The notes beneath the pieces are model-generated. The model saw only the letters and a list, made by a program, of their open reading frames with translations. It searched no databases and was not told the DNA's origin. A stretch of 64,000 nucleotides of DNA. It comes from Serratia sarumanii. Lineage in GTDB: Bacteria; Pseudomonadota; Gammaproteobacteria; Enterobacterales; Enterobacteriaceae. The translations under genes and the position numbers were made by a program. The DNA lies in assembly GCF_029962605.1 (NCBI RefSeq), contig NZ_CP124750.1:3472001-3536000 (forward strand), written 5' to 3'. Shown one piece after another: positions 8,858 to 18,586 of this stretch (positions are counted from its first letter, which is position 1; every line of letters starts with the position of its first letter).

Positions 8858-9540
8858 AGCTCGGCCCTCTTGACGCCCAGTGAGTAACGCCGTTCAAGCC
8901 ACAGCAGCACGCCGTTGGAAACGGTCGTGAAGATCAGGTACACCACGCCGGCCACGATGGCGAAGAAGAACGGCTGATAGGTGCCTTTCCCCGCCAGCTG
9001 AGTGGCTTTCACCACGTCGTTCAGGCCGAGGATCGACACCAGCGCCGTCGCCTTCAGGATCACCTGCCAGTTGTTGCCGATGCCCGGCAAGGCGAAACGC
9101 ATCATCGCCGGGAACAGAATGCGCCGGAAGATCTGCGCGCCGCTGAAGCCGTAGGCCGTCGCCGCTTCGATCTGCCCTTTCGGCACCGCCAGATAGGCGC
9201 CGCGGAAGGTCTCGGTAAAATAAGCGCCGTAGATAAAACCGAGGGTAATGATGCCGGCGCCGAGCGGATCGATATCGATCTGCGAGAAGCCCAGCAGCGT
9301 AGTGATATTGTTCAGCGCGATTTGCAGACCGTAAAAGATCAGCAGCATCAGCACCAGATCGGGCACGCCGCGGATCAGCGTGGTGTAAGCGCCGAACAGG
9401 CCGGAAATAAGGGGGTTGTGGGAGAGTTTGCCGCCGGCGCCGATCAATCCGATCACCACCGCCAACAATACGGAACTGAGGGCCAACTCCAGCGTCACCA
9501 GAGCCCCCTCGAAAATCAGTTGGGAATAGCCTTGCAGCAT
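8854..9540 (-). CDS. hisQ: Histidine ABC transporter permease HisQ
   Basis: The 228-residue permease pairs with HisM. Its EAA loop is QIEAATAYGFSGAQIFRR. It follows hisJ after an 82-bp gap containing a perfect GC-rich hairpin, an arrangement that can lower permease expression relative to the binding protein. Confidence 0.96.
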   Translation of the reverse strand: MLQGYSQLIFEGALVTLELALSSVLLAVVIGLIGAGGKLSHNPLISGLFGAYTTLIRGVPDLVLMLLIFYGLQIALNNITTLLGFSQIDIDPLGAGIITLGFIYGAYFTETFRGAYLAVPKGQIEAATAYGFSGAQIFRRILFPAMMRFALPGIGNNWQVILKATALVSILGLNDVVKATQLAGKGTYQPFFFAIVAGVVYLIFTTVSNGVLLWLERRYSLGVKRAEL

Positions 9541-9574
9541 CTACTTCACCCTGTGGTCTAGGATCCGAACCATC

Positions 9575-9594
9575 GGGGCCGGCACACCGGCCCC
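9575..9594. other. Stem-loop between hisJ and hisQ
   Basis: GGGGCCGG and CCGGCCCC form a perfect 8-bp stem around a CACA loop. No T tract follows, so this is an mRNA-stabilising or attenuating hairpin rather than a clean terminator. In Salmonella the same interval carries a REP element that sets the excess of HisJ over HisQMP. Confidence 0.65.
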
Positions 9595-9622
9595 GCAGTC
9601 ACAGCATGGAACGGTTAGCGGA

Positions 9623-10405
9623 TTACCCGCCGTAGACGTCAAAGTCGAAGTACTTTTTCGCGTATTTATCGTAGGTGCCATCTTTGCGCATTTCGGCGAA
9701 GGCTTTGTCCAGCGCGGCTTTCAGCTCGGTATCGGCTTTGCGCAGCCCCATGCCGGTGCCGACGCCGAAGAATTTGTCATCCTTCACCGATTCGCCGGCG
9801 AACGCGTAGTCTTTGCCCGGCGGCTGTTTCAGGAAGCCGTCGCTGCCCGCCACTTCATCCTGGAAGGCGGCGTCGATGCGCCCGGACGCCAGATCGGCGT
9901 AGACCAGATCCTGGTTCTGGTAAGGCACCACGGTGACGCCCTTCGGCTGCCACATGGCGTTGGCGTAGGCTTCCTGGGTGGTGCCCTGCAGCACGCCCAC
10001 GCTCTTGCCTTTCAGGGCGTCCACGGTAGGCAACAGCTTGGAGCCCTTCGGCGCGATCAGACGCGCGTTGGCGGCATACAGCTTGTCGGTAAAGGCGATT
10101 TCCTGCTGGCGTTTTTCAGTGATGGACAGCGAAGAGATGATGGCGTCGATTTTCTTCGCCTTGAGGGATGGGATCAGCGCGTCAAAGTCGCTCTCCACGA
10201 AGGTGCATTGGGTATTTATGCGTTTGCACAGCTCTTTGGCCAAATCGATATCGAAGCCGACCAGCTCGCCTTTGGCGTTTTTGGATTCAAACGGCGCATA
10301 AGTCGGATCGGTGCCGATCTTCAATGTCGATGGGATAGCGGCGAATGCGCTGTTTGCGGCCGCCAAAGCCAAGACTAAAGGAAGAACCTTAACCAGCTTT
10401 TTCAT
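9623..10405 (-). CDS. hisJ: Histidine-binding periplasmic protein
   Basis: The 260-residue protein has a signal peptide ([21 protein letters not shown], cleaved before AIPS). The mature part is a two-lobe solute-binding protein with the ligand motifs [19 protein letters not shown] and [10 protein letters not shown]. It captures histidine in the periplasm and delivers it to HisQMP. It is the first gene of the operon. A sigma-54 promoter lies about 66-81 bp before its start, consistent with nitrogen control. No argT gene lies upstream, unlike E. coli and Salmonella, which have argT and hisJ in tandem. Confidence 0.96.
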   Translation of the reverse strand: MKKLVKVLPLVLALAAANSAFAAIPSTLKIGTDPTYAPFESKNAKGELVGFDIDLAKELCKRINTQCTFVESDFDALIPSLKAKKIDAIISSLSITEKRQQEIAFTDKLYAANARLIAPKGSKLLPTVDALKGKSVGVLQGTTQEAYANAMWQPKGVTVVPYQNQDLVYADLASGRIDAAFQDEVAGSDGFLKQPPGKDYAFAGESVKDDKFFGVGTGMGLRKADTELKAALDKAFAEMRKDGTYDKYAKKYFDFDVYGG

Positions 10406-10470
10406 AAATTACCCTCAAATTGATTTTTTTGATGCCACTACGGGCATTACTTTTCCCCACCAAATCAATT

Positions 10471-10486
10471 TGCAGTAATCGTGCCA
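10471..10486 (-). promoter_or_regulatory. Sigma-54 (RpoN) promoter of hisJQMP
   Basis: On the minus strand the sequence is TGGCACGATTACTGCA. It matches the -24/-12 consensus TGGCACG-N4-TTGCA at all but one position, with the required ten bases between GG and GC. It lies 66 bp before the hisJ ATG. Salmonella hisJ is known to be nitrogen-regulated, which supports the call. Confidence 0.85.
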
Positions 10487-10634
10487 CATTAGGTGCTACG
10501 GGCGGAGGGAACGGCTCCGGCCTTCACAATACTGTTTCCTGGGACGATAACCGCAAAATTAAATCGGCCGCTCGGGGCCGCGCCACTGGCAGCCGCGACA
10601 AGGCGGCGCCATGAAACAGTGAACGTGATGAAGT

Positions 10635-10651
10635 AGGATCATTATGGTGCA
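10635..10651 (-). promoter_or_regulatory. NtrC-like enhancer site upstream of hisJ
   Basis: On the minus strand TGCACCATAATGATCCT agrees with the NtrC consensus TGCACCANNNTGGTGCA at 11 of 14 defined positions; the left half is perfect. It lies about 150 bp upstream of the sigma-54 promoter, a usual enhancer distance. It is an inference from pattern only. Confidence 0.5.
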
Positions 10652-10709
10652 TGCGCCGCCCTAATTCAGTGCGGTGTTGCACAAATGTGCCAATTTGGGG
10701 ATTAAAATG

Positions 10710-11282
10710 TTAACTAACGCCCTGCCAACGGGTGAACAGATCGGCCGGCAGTTCGATATCAAACTGATCGATCACCCGATTGACGGTCTGATCGATGATG
10801 TCTTCCACGCTTTTCGGCTGGTGATAAAACGCCGGCACCGGCGGCATGATCACCGCCCCCATCTCCGCCGCCTGGGTCATCAACCGCAGGTGACCCAAAT
10901 GCAGCGGCGTTTCCCGCACGCACAGCACCAAACGGCGGCGCTCTTTGAGCACCACGTCGGCGGCGCGAGTCAGCAGCCCGTCGCTGTAACTGTTGACGAT
11001 GCCGGACAGGGTTTTGACTGAGCAAGGTAAAATCGCCATGCCCAGGGTTTTGAAGGAGCCGGAGGAAATGCCGGCGGCGATGTCGCGCGCATCGTGCACC
11101 ACGTCGGCCAGCGCCTGCACTTCCCGCAGGCTGTACGGCGTTTCCAGCGCCAGCGTCTGTCTTGCCGCGTTGCTCATCACCAGATGGGTTTCCACCTCTG
11201 CGACGTCGCGCAAAACCTGTAACAGGCGCACGCCGTAGATGGCGCCGCTGGCGCCGGAAATGCCGATGATGAGTCGTTTCAT
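10710..11282 (-). CDS. ubiX: Flavin prenyltransferase UbiX
   Basis: The 190-residue protein starts MKRLIIGISGASGAIYGVRL, the FMN-binding motif of the family, and has the conserved RETPLHLGHL segment. It makes prenylated FMN from dimethylallyl phosphate for the decarboxylase UbiD in ubiquinone synthesis. It is downstream of purF by 131 bp, as in E. coli. Confidence 0.96.
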   Translation of the reverse strand: MKRLIIGISGASGAIYGVRLLQVLRDVAEVETHLVMSNAARQTLALETPYSLREVQALADVVHDARDIAAGISSGSFKTLGMAILPCSVKTLSGIVNSYSDGLLTRAADVVLKERRRLVLCVRETPLHLGHLRLMTQAAEMGAVIMPPVPAFYHQPKSVEDIIDQTVNRVIDQFDIELPADLFTRWQGVS

Positions 11283-11413
11283 GGAAAATGGCCTCTGCCG
11301 TAAAAAGTAAGATCAGGCAGACTTTGCCGCAATGGCGAGGGATAAGCAAGTCAGAGGAGCAAGGCGCACCGCCGCAGACGCGGCGATGCACCCTGATGGA
11401 TCAACGCAGGCGG

Positions 11414-12931
11414 TTAGCCTTCGTTATGCAGTTCCAGATTTTCCGCTTCGGTTTGCACCCGCAGCGCCTTGGCGTCGTCGCTGCGCAGCGACTCCAGGTA
11501 TTCCAGATAGCTTTGATCGACGTCTTTGGTCACGTAGATGCCGTTGAACACCGAGCATTCGAACTGGGTGATGTCCGGGTTCTCTTCGCGCACCGCTTCG
11601 ATCAGATCGTCCAGATCCTGGAAGATCAGCCCGTCGGCGCCGATAATCTGGCGGATTTCATCCACTTCGCGCCCGTGGGCGATCAGTTCGTTGGCGCTCG
11701 GCATGTCGATGCCGTAAACGTTCGGGAAACGCACTTCCGGCGCGGCGGAAGCCAGGTACACCCGCTTGGCGCCCGCTTCGCGCGCCATCTCGACGATCTG
11801 TTCCGACGTGGTGCCGCGCACGATGGAGTCATCCACCAGCAGCACGTTCTTGTCGCGGAACTCGGCGCGATTGGCGTTCAGCTTGCGGCGCACCGACTGA
11901 CGACGCGCCTGCTGGCCCGGCATGATGAAGGTGCGGCCGACGTAGCGGTTCTTCACAAAGCCCTGGCGGTAGGGCTTCTCGAGAATGCGCGCGATCTCCA
12001 GCGCGATGTCGCAGGAGGTTTCCGGAATCGGGATCACCACGTCGATATCCAGATCTTCCCACTCACGGGCAATCTTCTCGCCCAGCTTCTGGCCCATGCG
12101 CACGCGGGCGCTGTAGACCGAGATCTTGTCCATAAAGGAGTCCGGGCGCGCGAAATAAACGTATTCGAACAGGCACGGGTTGGTTTTCGGGTTCTCTGCG
12201 CACTGGCGGGTGAACAGCTGGCCCTTGGTGGTGATATACACCGCTTCGCCCGGCGCCACGTCGCGCAGGAACTCAAAGCCCAGGGTATCCAGCGCCACGC
12301 TTTCGGAAGCCACCATGTACTCGCTGCGGCCATCCTCCAGCGTGCGCTTGCCGATCACCAGTGGGCGAATGCCGTTCGGATCGCGGAACGCCAGCAGACC
12401 GTGGCCGATGATCATCGCCACGCAGGCGTAAGCGCCGCGCAGTTGCTGATGCATGGCGGCGACCGCGGTAAAGATGTTGTCGGCCTCCAGCGGGTAGTGC
12501 GGGAAACGGTCCAGCTCGCTGGCCAGCACGTTCAGCAGGATTTCCGAGTCGGAGGTGGTGTTGACATGGCGGCGGCCGCTTTCGAACAGCTTTTGGCGCA
12601 GCTCATGGGCGTTGGTCAAGTTGCCATTGTGGGCCAGCGTAATGCCGAACGGCGAGTTGACGTAGAAAGGCTGGGCCTCAGAGGCGCTCGAGCTGCCGGC
12701 CGTCGGGTAACGCACATGGCCAATGCCCATGTTGCCCTGCAAGCGTTGCATATGGCGCGCCTCAAACACATCCTTCACCAGGCCGTTGGCTTTACGCAAA
12801 CGGAACCCGTTGTGGGCGTCAATGGTGACGATGCCTGCGGCATCCTGGCCACGGTGCTGAAGCACCGTCAGCGCATCATAAATCGACTGGTTTACCGGCA
12901 TGAAACCGGCGATACCGACAATACCGCACAT
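11414..12931 (-). CDS. purF: Amidophosphoribosyltransferase
   Basis: The 505-residue enzyme has the catalytic cysteine at residue 2 ([10 protein letters not shown]), the Ntn glutaminase domain and a C-terminal PRTase domain with the PRPP loop [14 protein letters not shown]. It makes phosphoribosylamine, the first step of purine synthesis. It follows cvpA by 21 bp and shares its PurR-controlled promoter. Confidence 0.98.
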   Translation of the reverse strand: MCGIVGIAGFMPVNQSIYDALTVLQHRGQDAAGIVTIDAHNGFRLRKANGLVKDVFEARHMQRLQGNMGIGHVRYPTAGSSSASEAQPFYVNSPFGITLAHNGNLTNAHELRQKLFESGRRHVNTTSDSEILLNVLASELDRFPHYPLEADNIFTAVAAMHQQLRGAYACVAMIIGHGLLAFRDPNGIRPLVIGKRTLEDGRSEYMVASESVALDTLGFEFLRDVAPGEAVYITTKGQLFTRQCAENPKTNPCLFEYVYFARPDSFMDKISVYSARVRMGQKLGEKIAREWEDLDIDVVIPIPETSCDIALEIARILEKPYRQGFVKNRYVGRTFIMPGQQARRQSVRRKLNANRAEFRDKNVLLVDDSIVRGTTSEQIVEMAREAGAKRVYLASAAPEVRFPNVYGIDMPSANELIAHGREVDEIRQIIGADGLIFQDLDDLIEAVREENPDITQFECSVFNGIYVTKDVDQSYLEYLESLRSDDAKALRVQTEAENLELHNEG

Positions 12932-12952
12932 GTTGTCTTTTCCTCATCAGCG

Positions 12953-13453
12953 CTACCGCCCCGGCAATTGGGTCGGCAAGAAACTCGACGTGCTCTGCAG
13001 GTAGTCAAAGAACCACCTGATGACGTAACTGAACTGGGGAATGAGCTGCGACTGTTTCCAGTCGGCACTCTGTGAAAAGCCGGTAAAGGTATCCAGGAAG
13101 AACAGGATCGCCGCGACGATCAATACTCCGCGCAGCGCGCCGAAGCAGATGCCCAGCACCCGATCGGTGCCCGACAACCCGGTTTTCTCTACCAGTGAGC
13201 TAATCACATAGTTAACAATAGCCCCTACGATCAAGGTCGCGATGAACAAAATCGCGATCGCGATGCCGTTTCGCACCAGTTCATCTTCAAAACGAGTGAA
13301 ATAGACCGCAAGGTAAGAGTAGAAATGGCTGGCAACAAAAAACGCACATCCCCATGTCACAAGTGACAATGCTTCGCGAACAAACCCTCGGATCAGGCTC
13401 ACCAGAGCCGAAAATCCAATTACCGCTATAATGACGTAATCAATCCAGACCAT
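12953..13453 (-). CDS. cvpA: Membrane protein CvpA (colicin V production)
   Basis: The 166-residue protein has four predicted membrane segments and matches E. coli CvpA, which is needed for colicin V production and affects bile and envelope stress tolerance. It is the first gene of cvpA-purF. A PurR box lies about 60-75 bp before its start. Confidence 0.95.
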   Translation of the reverse strand: MVWIDYVIIAVIGFSALVSLIRGFVREALSLVTWGCAFFVASHFYSYLAVYFTRFEDELVRNGIAIAILFIATLIVGAIVNYVISSLVEKTGLSGTDRVLGICFGALRGVLIVAAILFFLDTFTGFSQSADWKQSQLIPQFSYVIRWFFDYLQSTSSFLPTQLPGR

Positions 13454-13511
13454 GAACTATTCCAATGATGAATCGCCCCTGCATCCAATTCGCGGCGAAT
13501 TCTAACAGAAA

Positions 13512-13527
13512 AAGAAAACGTTTGCGT
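13512..13527 (-). promoter_or_regulatory. PurR operator of cvpA-purF
   Basis: On the minus strand ACGCAAACGTTTTCTT matches the 16-bp PurR consensus ACGCAAACGTTTGCGT in its conserved left half and centre. Its place just upstream of cvpA-purF is the same as in E. coli, where purine corepressors shut the operon. Confidence 0.85.
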
Positions 13528-13558
13528 AGGGGATTTCCTACCACGTTACAAATAAAAA

Positions 13559-13587
13559 GCGGCGATCAAAAAATTCTCAATCGCCGC
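13559..13587 (-). terminator. Intrinsic terminator after dedD
   Basis: Arms GCGGCGAT and ATCGCCGC pair across a 13-base A/T-rich loop, and on the minus strand the stem is followed by TTTTTATTT. It separates the folC-dedD transcript from cvpA-purF. Confidence 0.75.
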
Positions 13588-13655
13588 GCCTACATAGGTG
13601 ATTTCGCCTGTAAAAGGCGCGGTTTTTCTCGCTTTCTCTCCACCACTCCTTCATT

Positions 13656-13681
13656 CAGGGGCGCATCGTGCTGCGCCCCTG
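13656..13681 (-). other. GC-rich stem-loop just after dedD
   Basis: CAGGGGCGCA and TGCGCCCCTG form a perfect 10-bp stem with a 6-base loop, 7 bp beyond the dedD stop. There is no T tract. It may stabilise the mRNA end, with termination at the second hairpin 70 bp further on. Confidence 0.55.
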
Positions 13682-13687
13682 CGGGGT

Positions 13688-14425
13688 TTAACGGCCGTAC
13701 GGCTTCACCTGCCCGCTCAGCCCGCTGATCGAGTTCAGCGACGGCAACGCCGCCTGCAGCTTCTGCCTGGAGGCGTCCGGGCCGACGTAGATGCGGGTTA
13801 TCTGCCCCTGCACCGGCGTTGACGGCACGGTGAAGGCGCGGTAGCCCGAGAGGCGCAGCGAGGCGACAATCTCGTTCGCCTTGGCGGCGTTCTTCAGCGC
13901 CCCGAGCTGCACGACATAGGCTTGCCCTGCCGGCGCTTTTTCTTCCGCCGGTTTCGGCTGCGGCGCTGGCTCAGGTTTCGGCGTCGGCTCCGGCTTCGGC
14001 ACCGGCTTCACTTCCACCGGCTTCGGTTGCGGTGCCGGTTTCGGTTTCACTTCCACCGGTTTGGTTTCCACCGGTTTCGGCTTGGGCTGCGGCACCGGCT
14101 GAGGACGCGTCTCGACCGGCGGCGGCGCCACCTGCGTCGGCTGCTGAGCGCTCTGCCGCACCGCCTGTTGCGCCGCCGCTTCATTGGCCGCCTGCTGCTC
14201 GACCAGCGCGCCCGCCCCTTCCGGCGGCTGCGCCGGCAGCGGTTGCGTCACCGGCGGCAGCACGTCGTTCTCTTCGACATCGCCCGGTTTCGGCACCAAC
14301 GGAATGGCCGCAAATTCATCCTCGTAATGCTTCTTTTTGCCGTCCAGCAGCCCTGGCAGGATGATCACCCCCAGCGCCACCAGAATCACGGTTCCGACCA
14401 GTCGGTTCTGAAATTTACTCGCCAC
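13688..14425 (-). CDS. dedD: Cell division SPOR-domain protein DedD
   Basis: The 245-residue protein has one N-terminal membrane anchor (LVGTVILVALGVIILPGLL). A long Pro/Lys/Glu-rich linker of repeated PKPVEVKP/PKPEP units covers about residues 95-165. A C-terminal SPOR domain (AYVVQLGALKNAAKANEI; QGQITRIYVGPDASRQKL) binds septal peptidoglycan. The start is GTG, directly after the folC stop. E. coli DedD is of similar size with a different linker sequence. Confidence 0.95.
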   Translation of the reverse strand: MASKFQNRLVGTVILVALGVIILPGLLDGKKKHYEDEFAAIPLVPKPGDVEENDVLPPVTQPLPAQPPEGAGALVEQQAANEAAAQQAVRQSAQQPTQVAPPPVETRPQPVPQPKPKPVETKPVEVKPKPAPQPKPVEVKPVPKPEPTPKPEPAPQPKPAEEKAPAGQAYVVQLGALKNAAKANEIVASLRLSGYRAFTVPSTPVQGQITRIYVGPDASRQKLQAALPSLNSISGLSGQVKPYGR

Positions 14426-15691
14426 TCACACTCCCCGCATCTCGTCTAACGCCGCCATCACCTGCGCCACGGTGTGGAACGATCCACAGACGATCACAAT
14501 ATCCTGTTTATCAGCATCCTGCATAGCCTGCCGCCAGGCAGTTTCGACATCATTAAAGCGGCGCGGTTCCTTCAGATGTTGCGCCAGCTGTTCGACGCTG
14601 GCGCCGCGCGGCCCGTCGAGCGGCGCGCAGTACCATTCATCCACCTGCTCGCTCAGGCAGGCCAGCGTGCCGGCGATATCCTTGTCCGACAGCATGCCCA
14701 CCACCGCGCGCACCTTGCCGCCTTCGCGCGGCAGTTTGGCCAGACGCCCGGCCAGATAGCCGGCGGCGTGCGGGTTGTGCGCCACGTCGAGGATCAGCGT
14801 CGGCTCCCGCCGCACGATCTGGAAACGCCCCGGCAGCGTCGCCTGCTGCAGCCCGGTGAAGATCGCGCGTTCGTCGATTTCCAGCGGGGAGCAGTTCAGC
14901 GCCGCCAGCGCGGTAGCGGCGTTGGCCAGCGGCACATTCGGCGTCGGCAGATCGGTCAGCAGCGTGTCGCCGCCCTGCCACTGCCAGCGATCGCCCTGCT
15001 CGCTGAAGCTCCAGGCTTCGCCGCGGCGATACAGCGGCGCGCCCAGCGTTTCGGCAACCTGACGAATGCTCTCCGGCATGTCGGGTTCGCCCACCACCGC
15101 CGGCTTGCCGCTGCGGAAAATGCCGGCCTTCTCGCGGCCGATGCTTTCGCGATCGTTGCCCAGCCAGTCGGTGTGATCGAGCGCGATGCTGGTAATCACC
15201 GCCACGCTCGGATCGACGATGTTGGTGGCGTCGAGTCGCCCGCCCAGGCCCACTTCCAGGATCACCACGTCGAGCCGCGCCTGTTTGAACAGCTGCAGCG
15301 CCGACAGGGTGCCGAATTCGAAATAGGTCAGCGACGTTTCGCCGCGGCCGGCCTCAATGGCGGCGAACGAGCGGCTGTGCTCCGCTTCGCTCAGCTCTTC
15401 CCCCTGAATGCGCACGCGTTCGGTATAGCGCACCAGATGCGGCGAACTGTAGACGCCGACGCGCAGGCCGGCGGCCAGCAGAATGGCTTCGAGGGTGCGA
15501 CAGGTGGTGCCTTTGCCGTTGGTGCCGGCAACGGTGAACACCGTGGGGGCGGGGGTCAGTAAATCCAGATGCGCCGCGACGCGCTGTACGCGCTCAAGGC
15601 CGAGTTCGATCGCCTGGCTGTGCAGACGTTCCAGATAATAAAGCCACGAGCTCAATGGCGACGTGGCTTGGGGAATTTGGTGGTTTTGCAT
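14426..15691 (-). CDS. folC: Bifunctional tetrahydrofolate/dihydrofolate synthase
   Basis: The 421-residue Mur-ligase-type enzyme has the ATP loop FTVAGTNGKGTTCR and the folate-binding SSPHLVRYTERV segment. It joins dihydropteroate with glutamate and adds polyglutamate tails to folates. I chose the ATG at 15691 (MQNHQIPQATSPLSSW), which aligns with the E. coli start; in-frame ATGs at 15700 and 15718 are possible. dedD starts at its stop codon. Confidence 0.96.
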   Translation of the reverse strand: MQNHQIPQATSPLSSWLYYLERLHSQAIELGLERVQRVAAHLDLLTPAPTVFTVAGTNGKGTTCRTLEAILLAAGLRVGVYSSPHLVRYTERVRIQGEELSEAEHSRSFAAIEAGRGETSLTYFEFGTLSALQLFKQARLDVVILEVGLGGRLDATNIVDPSVAVITSIALDHTDWLGNDRESIGREKAGIFRSGKPAVVGEPDMPESIRQVAETLGAPLYRRGEAWSFSEQGDRWQWQGGDTLLTDLPTPNVPLANAATALAALNCSPLEIDERAIFTGLQQATLPGRFQIVRREPTLILDVAHNPHAAGYLAGRLAKLPREGGKVRAVVGMLSDKDIAGTLACLSEQVDEWYCAPLDGPRGASVEQLAQHLKEPRRFNDVETAWRQAMQDADKQDIVIVCGSFHTVAQVMAALDEMRGV

Positions 15692-15882
15692 GAGTCCCAT
15701 CACTGAACTTGGGTTCATTAATCCATCAGGGCACCACCCTCACCGCGGTAAAGGCGATGCGCTTCGTGACTGCCGCCAGCCTGCAAACCGCAGCGAGATA
15801 GGCCACGGCTGGCAGGGAACGGGCATCAGCCGTCACTTAGCCACAAAGTGGCGGCTGAACCCGGGCGGGATCTGTCTTTGCC

Positions 15883-16791
15883 TCAGGCGTCAGCCTGCGG
15901 CTCCGGCTCAATGACCGGCGCGGCCTCATCGAAATGCGGCTGCGGCTGGTTGGTCAGCTTGGACAGAATGCTCGCCAACGTTTGGCGCATTTCCGGACGG
16001 CGAACGATCATGTCGATCGCGCCTTTTTCGATCAGGAACTCGCTGCGCTGGAAGCCCGGTGGCAGTTTCTCGCGCACGGTCTGCTCGATGACGCGCGGGC
16101 CGGCAAAGCCGATCAGCGCTTTCGGCTCGGCGATGTTGATGTCGCCCAGCATCGCCAGGCTGGCGGAAACGCCGCCCATGGTCGGGTCGGTCAGCACGGA
16201 GATGTACGGCAAGCCGCGCTCCTGCATCTTGGCCAACGCCGCGCTGGTTTTCGCCATCTGCATCAGCGACATCAGCGCTTCCTGCATGCGCGCGCCGCCG
16301 CTGGCGGAGAAGCACACCAGCGGACAGTTGTCCTCCAGCGCCTGCTCAACCGCACGCACGAAACGCGCGCCGACCACGGAAGACATCGAGCCGCCGATGA
16401 AGGCGAACTCGAAGGACGCAGCGACGATCGGCATGCCGTACAGCGTGCCCTTCATCACCACCAGCGCGTCTTTCTCGCCGGTCGCTTTCTGTGCGGCAAC
16501 CAGACGATCTTTATAGCGCTTGGAATCCTTGAATTTCAGAACGTCCTTCGGCTCCAGATCGCTGCCCAGCTCCACTTCGCTGCCTTCGTCCAGCAGGGTA
16601 TGCAGACGCGCGCGCGCGCCCATACGCATGTGGTGGTCGCACTTCGGACACACTTCCAGATTACGCTCCAGCTCGGCGCGGTAGAGGACCTGGCCGCAGC
16701 TGTCGCATTTGGTCCAAACCCCTTCAGGAATGCTCGCCTTACGGGTTTGTGTGATATTGCTCTTGTTAAGAATTCGTTCAATCCAGCTCAT
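15883..16791 (-). CDS. accD: Acetyl-CoA carboxylase carboxyltransferase subunit beta
   Basis: The 302-residue protein has the N-terminal zinc finger (CDSCG ... CPKC, residues about 27-49) and the carboxyltransferase core ([27 protein letters not shown]). With AccA it transfers carboxyl from biotin to acetyl-CoA, giving malonyl-CoA for fatty acid synthesis. I chose the ATG at 16791 (MSWIERIL), matching E. coli and preceded by AGGT. It lies between dedA and folC as in E. coli. Confidence 0.97.
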   Translation of the reverse strand: MSWIERILNKSNITQTRKASIPEGVWTKCDSCGQVLYRAELERNLEVCPKCDHHMRMGARARLHTLLDEGSEVELGSDLEPKDVLKFKDSKRYKDRLVAAQKATGEKDALVVMKGTLYGMPIVAASFEFAFIGGSMSSVVGARFVRAVEQALEDNCPLVCFSASGGARMQEALMSLMQMAKTSAALAKMQERGLPYISVLTDPTMGGVSASLAMLGDINIAEPKALIGFAGPRVIEQTVREKLPPGFQRSEFLIEKGAIDMIVRRPEMRQTLASILSKLTNQPQPHFDEAAPVIEPEPQADA

Positions 16792-17023
16792 CGATGACCT
16801 TTCTGTTTGAACCTGGCACACGCCAGTCCGCTGTTCATGCTTTAACAATCCCCCTGAAAACACCCCAATGAAAAAATGCCCGTTCGCGGCGCGGCAAGCG
16901 CGGCGACTGAGGCATCGGCTTCAGGGTTGTTCGCAGGAACAGACCATAATGTCGCTCATTAAACCATATCGGCCCGACGCTGTGGACAAAAAACTGGTCG
17001 AACCGACAGGTTAAGCGATGTTT

Positions 17024-17686
17024 TTACTGTTTTTGCTGGCGGGCGGCCGCGCGCTTGTGGCGCCAAATTTCAATCACGCCCGGCAGAATCGAAACGATGA
17101 TGATCCCGACGATCAACAGTTTCAGGTTCTCCTGCACCACCGGCAGATCGCCGAACAGGTAGCCAGCATAAGTGAAGAGCAGCACCCAAACCAGTGCGCC
17201 AATCACGTTGTAGGCGGCGAAGTGGCGATAGGACATATGCCCCATACCGGCGACGAACGGCGCAAAAGTACGCACGATCGGCACAAATCGCGCCAGAATA
17301 ATCGTTTTTCCACCGTGCTTCTCATAAAACTGGTGCGTCTTGTCCAGGTAGCTGCGGCGGAAAATTTTCGAATTCGGGTTGCTGAACAGCTTCTCGCCGA
17401 ACAACCGCCCGATAGTGTAGTTCACCGCATCGCCGAGGATCGCCGCCACCACCATCAACGCCACCATGGTGTGCACGTTCAGATCGTTGGTCGGCAACGC
17501 CGCCAGCGCGCCGGCGACAAACAGCAAAGAATCCCCCGGCAGGAACGGCGTCACCACCAGACCGGTTTCGCAAAACAGGATCAGGAACAGAATAGCGTAG
17601 ACCCACATGCCGTATTGTGCGACCAGTTCGGCCAGGTGCACATCAATATGCAGAATGAAATCAATAATAAACTTGATGATGTCCAT
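17024..17686 (-). CDS. dedA: DedA family inner-membrane protein
   Basis: The 220-residue protein is almost the same as E. coli DedA ([34 protein letters not shown] motif [20 protein letters not shown]). DedA/VTT proteins act as lipid scramblases or flippases and support envelope homeostasis. I chose the ATG at 17686 (MDIIKF) with GAGAGA upstream. It follows truA in the usg-truA-dedA group. Confidence 0.95.
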   Translation of the reverse strand: MDIIKFIIDFILHIDVHLAELVAQYGMWVYAILFLILFCETGLVVTPFLPGDSLLFVAGALAALPTNDLNVHTMVALMVVAAILGDAVNYTIGRLFGEKLFSNPNSKIFRRSYLDKTHQFYEKHGGKTIILARFVPIVRTFAPFVAGMGHMSYRHFAAYNVIGALVWVLLFTYAGYLFGDLPVVQENLKLLIVGIIIVSILPGVIEIWRHKRAAARQQKQ

Positions 17687-17764
17687 AAATTCTCTCATTG
17701 ATACCGGGTGTTTCAATCACCCGGCAGAAGCACAAGGGAGCGACGCGTTCAGGCGTGCCGGCGT

Positions 17765-18586
17765 TTAATCGTCGGGCAAAAACAGCGGCCCCATCGGCGT
17801 CCGCGGTAGACCAAAGTGGTCGGGATAATCCACGGCAACCAGATACAGCCCCTCGGCTCGCGCCGTCGCCGCCGCCAGATTGCGATCCTTCAGCGCCAGC
17901 AGCTCGGCCATCCAGTTCTCATCCTGATTGCCGCAGCCGATCTCCATCAGGCTGCCGACGATGTTGCGAACCATGTGATGCACAAAGGCATTCGCCTTGA
18001 TATCTACCACAATATATTCGCCGTAGCGCGTAACCTTAACGTGTTTTACGCAGCGCCACGGGGTGCGTGACTGGCACTGCACCGCGCGAAACGAAGTGAA
18101 GTCGTTTTCGCCCAGCAGCGCCTGCGCCGCCCGATGCATGCGATCGGCGTCCAGCGGGTGATAAAAATGCGTCACCCCCTGTTGCAGCACCGCCGGCCGG
18201 TAGCGATGGTTGAAAATAATATAGCGGTAGCGGCGCGCGGTGGCGCTGAAGCGCGCGTGAAAATCGTCGGCGACGGGGCTCACCCAGCGCACCGCGATGT
18301 CCGGCGGCAGATGGGTGTTCACCCCCATCGTCCAGGCGGCGTCCTTGCGGCGCGCGGTGGTTTCGAAATGCACCACCTGCCCGGTGGCGTGCACTCCGGC
18401 GTCGGTGCGCCCGGCGCACAGCACGCTAATCGGCGCATCCGCCACCTTGCTCAACGCCTGCTCCAGGCGTTGCTGCACGCTGGCCACTTCTTGCTGCCGC
18501 TGCCAGCCGTAGTACCGGCTGCCGTCATATTCGATGCCCAGCGCAATTTTCAGCGTCGGCTGAGCGGGCGAGACCACCTCAGACAT
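17765..18586 (-). CDS. truA: tRNA pseudouridine(38-40) synthase
   Basis: The 273-residue protein has the catalytic aspartate 62 in [14 protein letters not shown]. It isomerises uridines 38-40 of the tRNA anticodon arm. Its ATG overlaps the usg stop (TGATG), so the two are translationally coupled, as in E. coli. Confidence 0.97.
   Translation of the reverse strand: MSEVVSPAQPTLKIALGIEYDGSRYYGWQRQQEVASVQQRLEQALSKVADAPISVLCAGRTDAGVHATGQVVHFETTARRKDAAWTMGVNTHLPPDIAVRWVSPVADDFHARFSATARRYRYIIFNHRYRPAVLQQGVTHFYHPLDADRMHRAAQALLGENDFTSFRAVQCQSRTPWRCVKHVKVTRYGEYIVVDIKANAFVHHMVRNIVGSLMEIGCGNQDENWMAELLALKDRNLAAATARAEGLYLVAVDYPDHFGLPRTPMGPLFLPDD

Noticed and set aside
10677..10693. Second -24/-12-like element (TTGGCACATTTGTGCAA on the minus strand)
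   Set aside because: The distance between GG and GC is nine bases, one short of the required ten, so it is unlikely to be a working sigma-54 promoter. It may be a relic near the lost argT.
11288..13075. 595-residue open frame antisense to purF
   Set aside because: It is the complement of purF and cvpA, has no start with a ribosome site and no recognisable domain.
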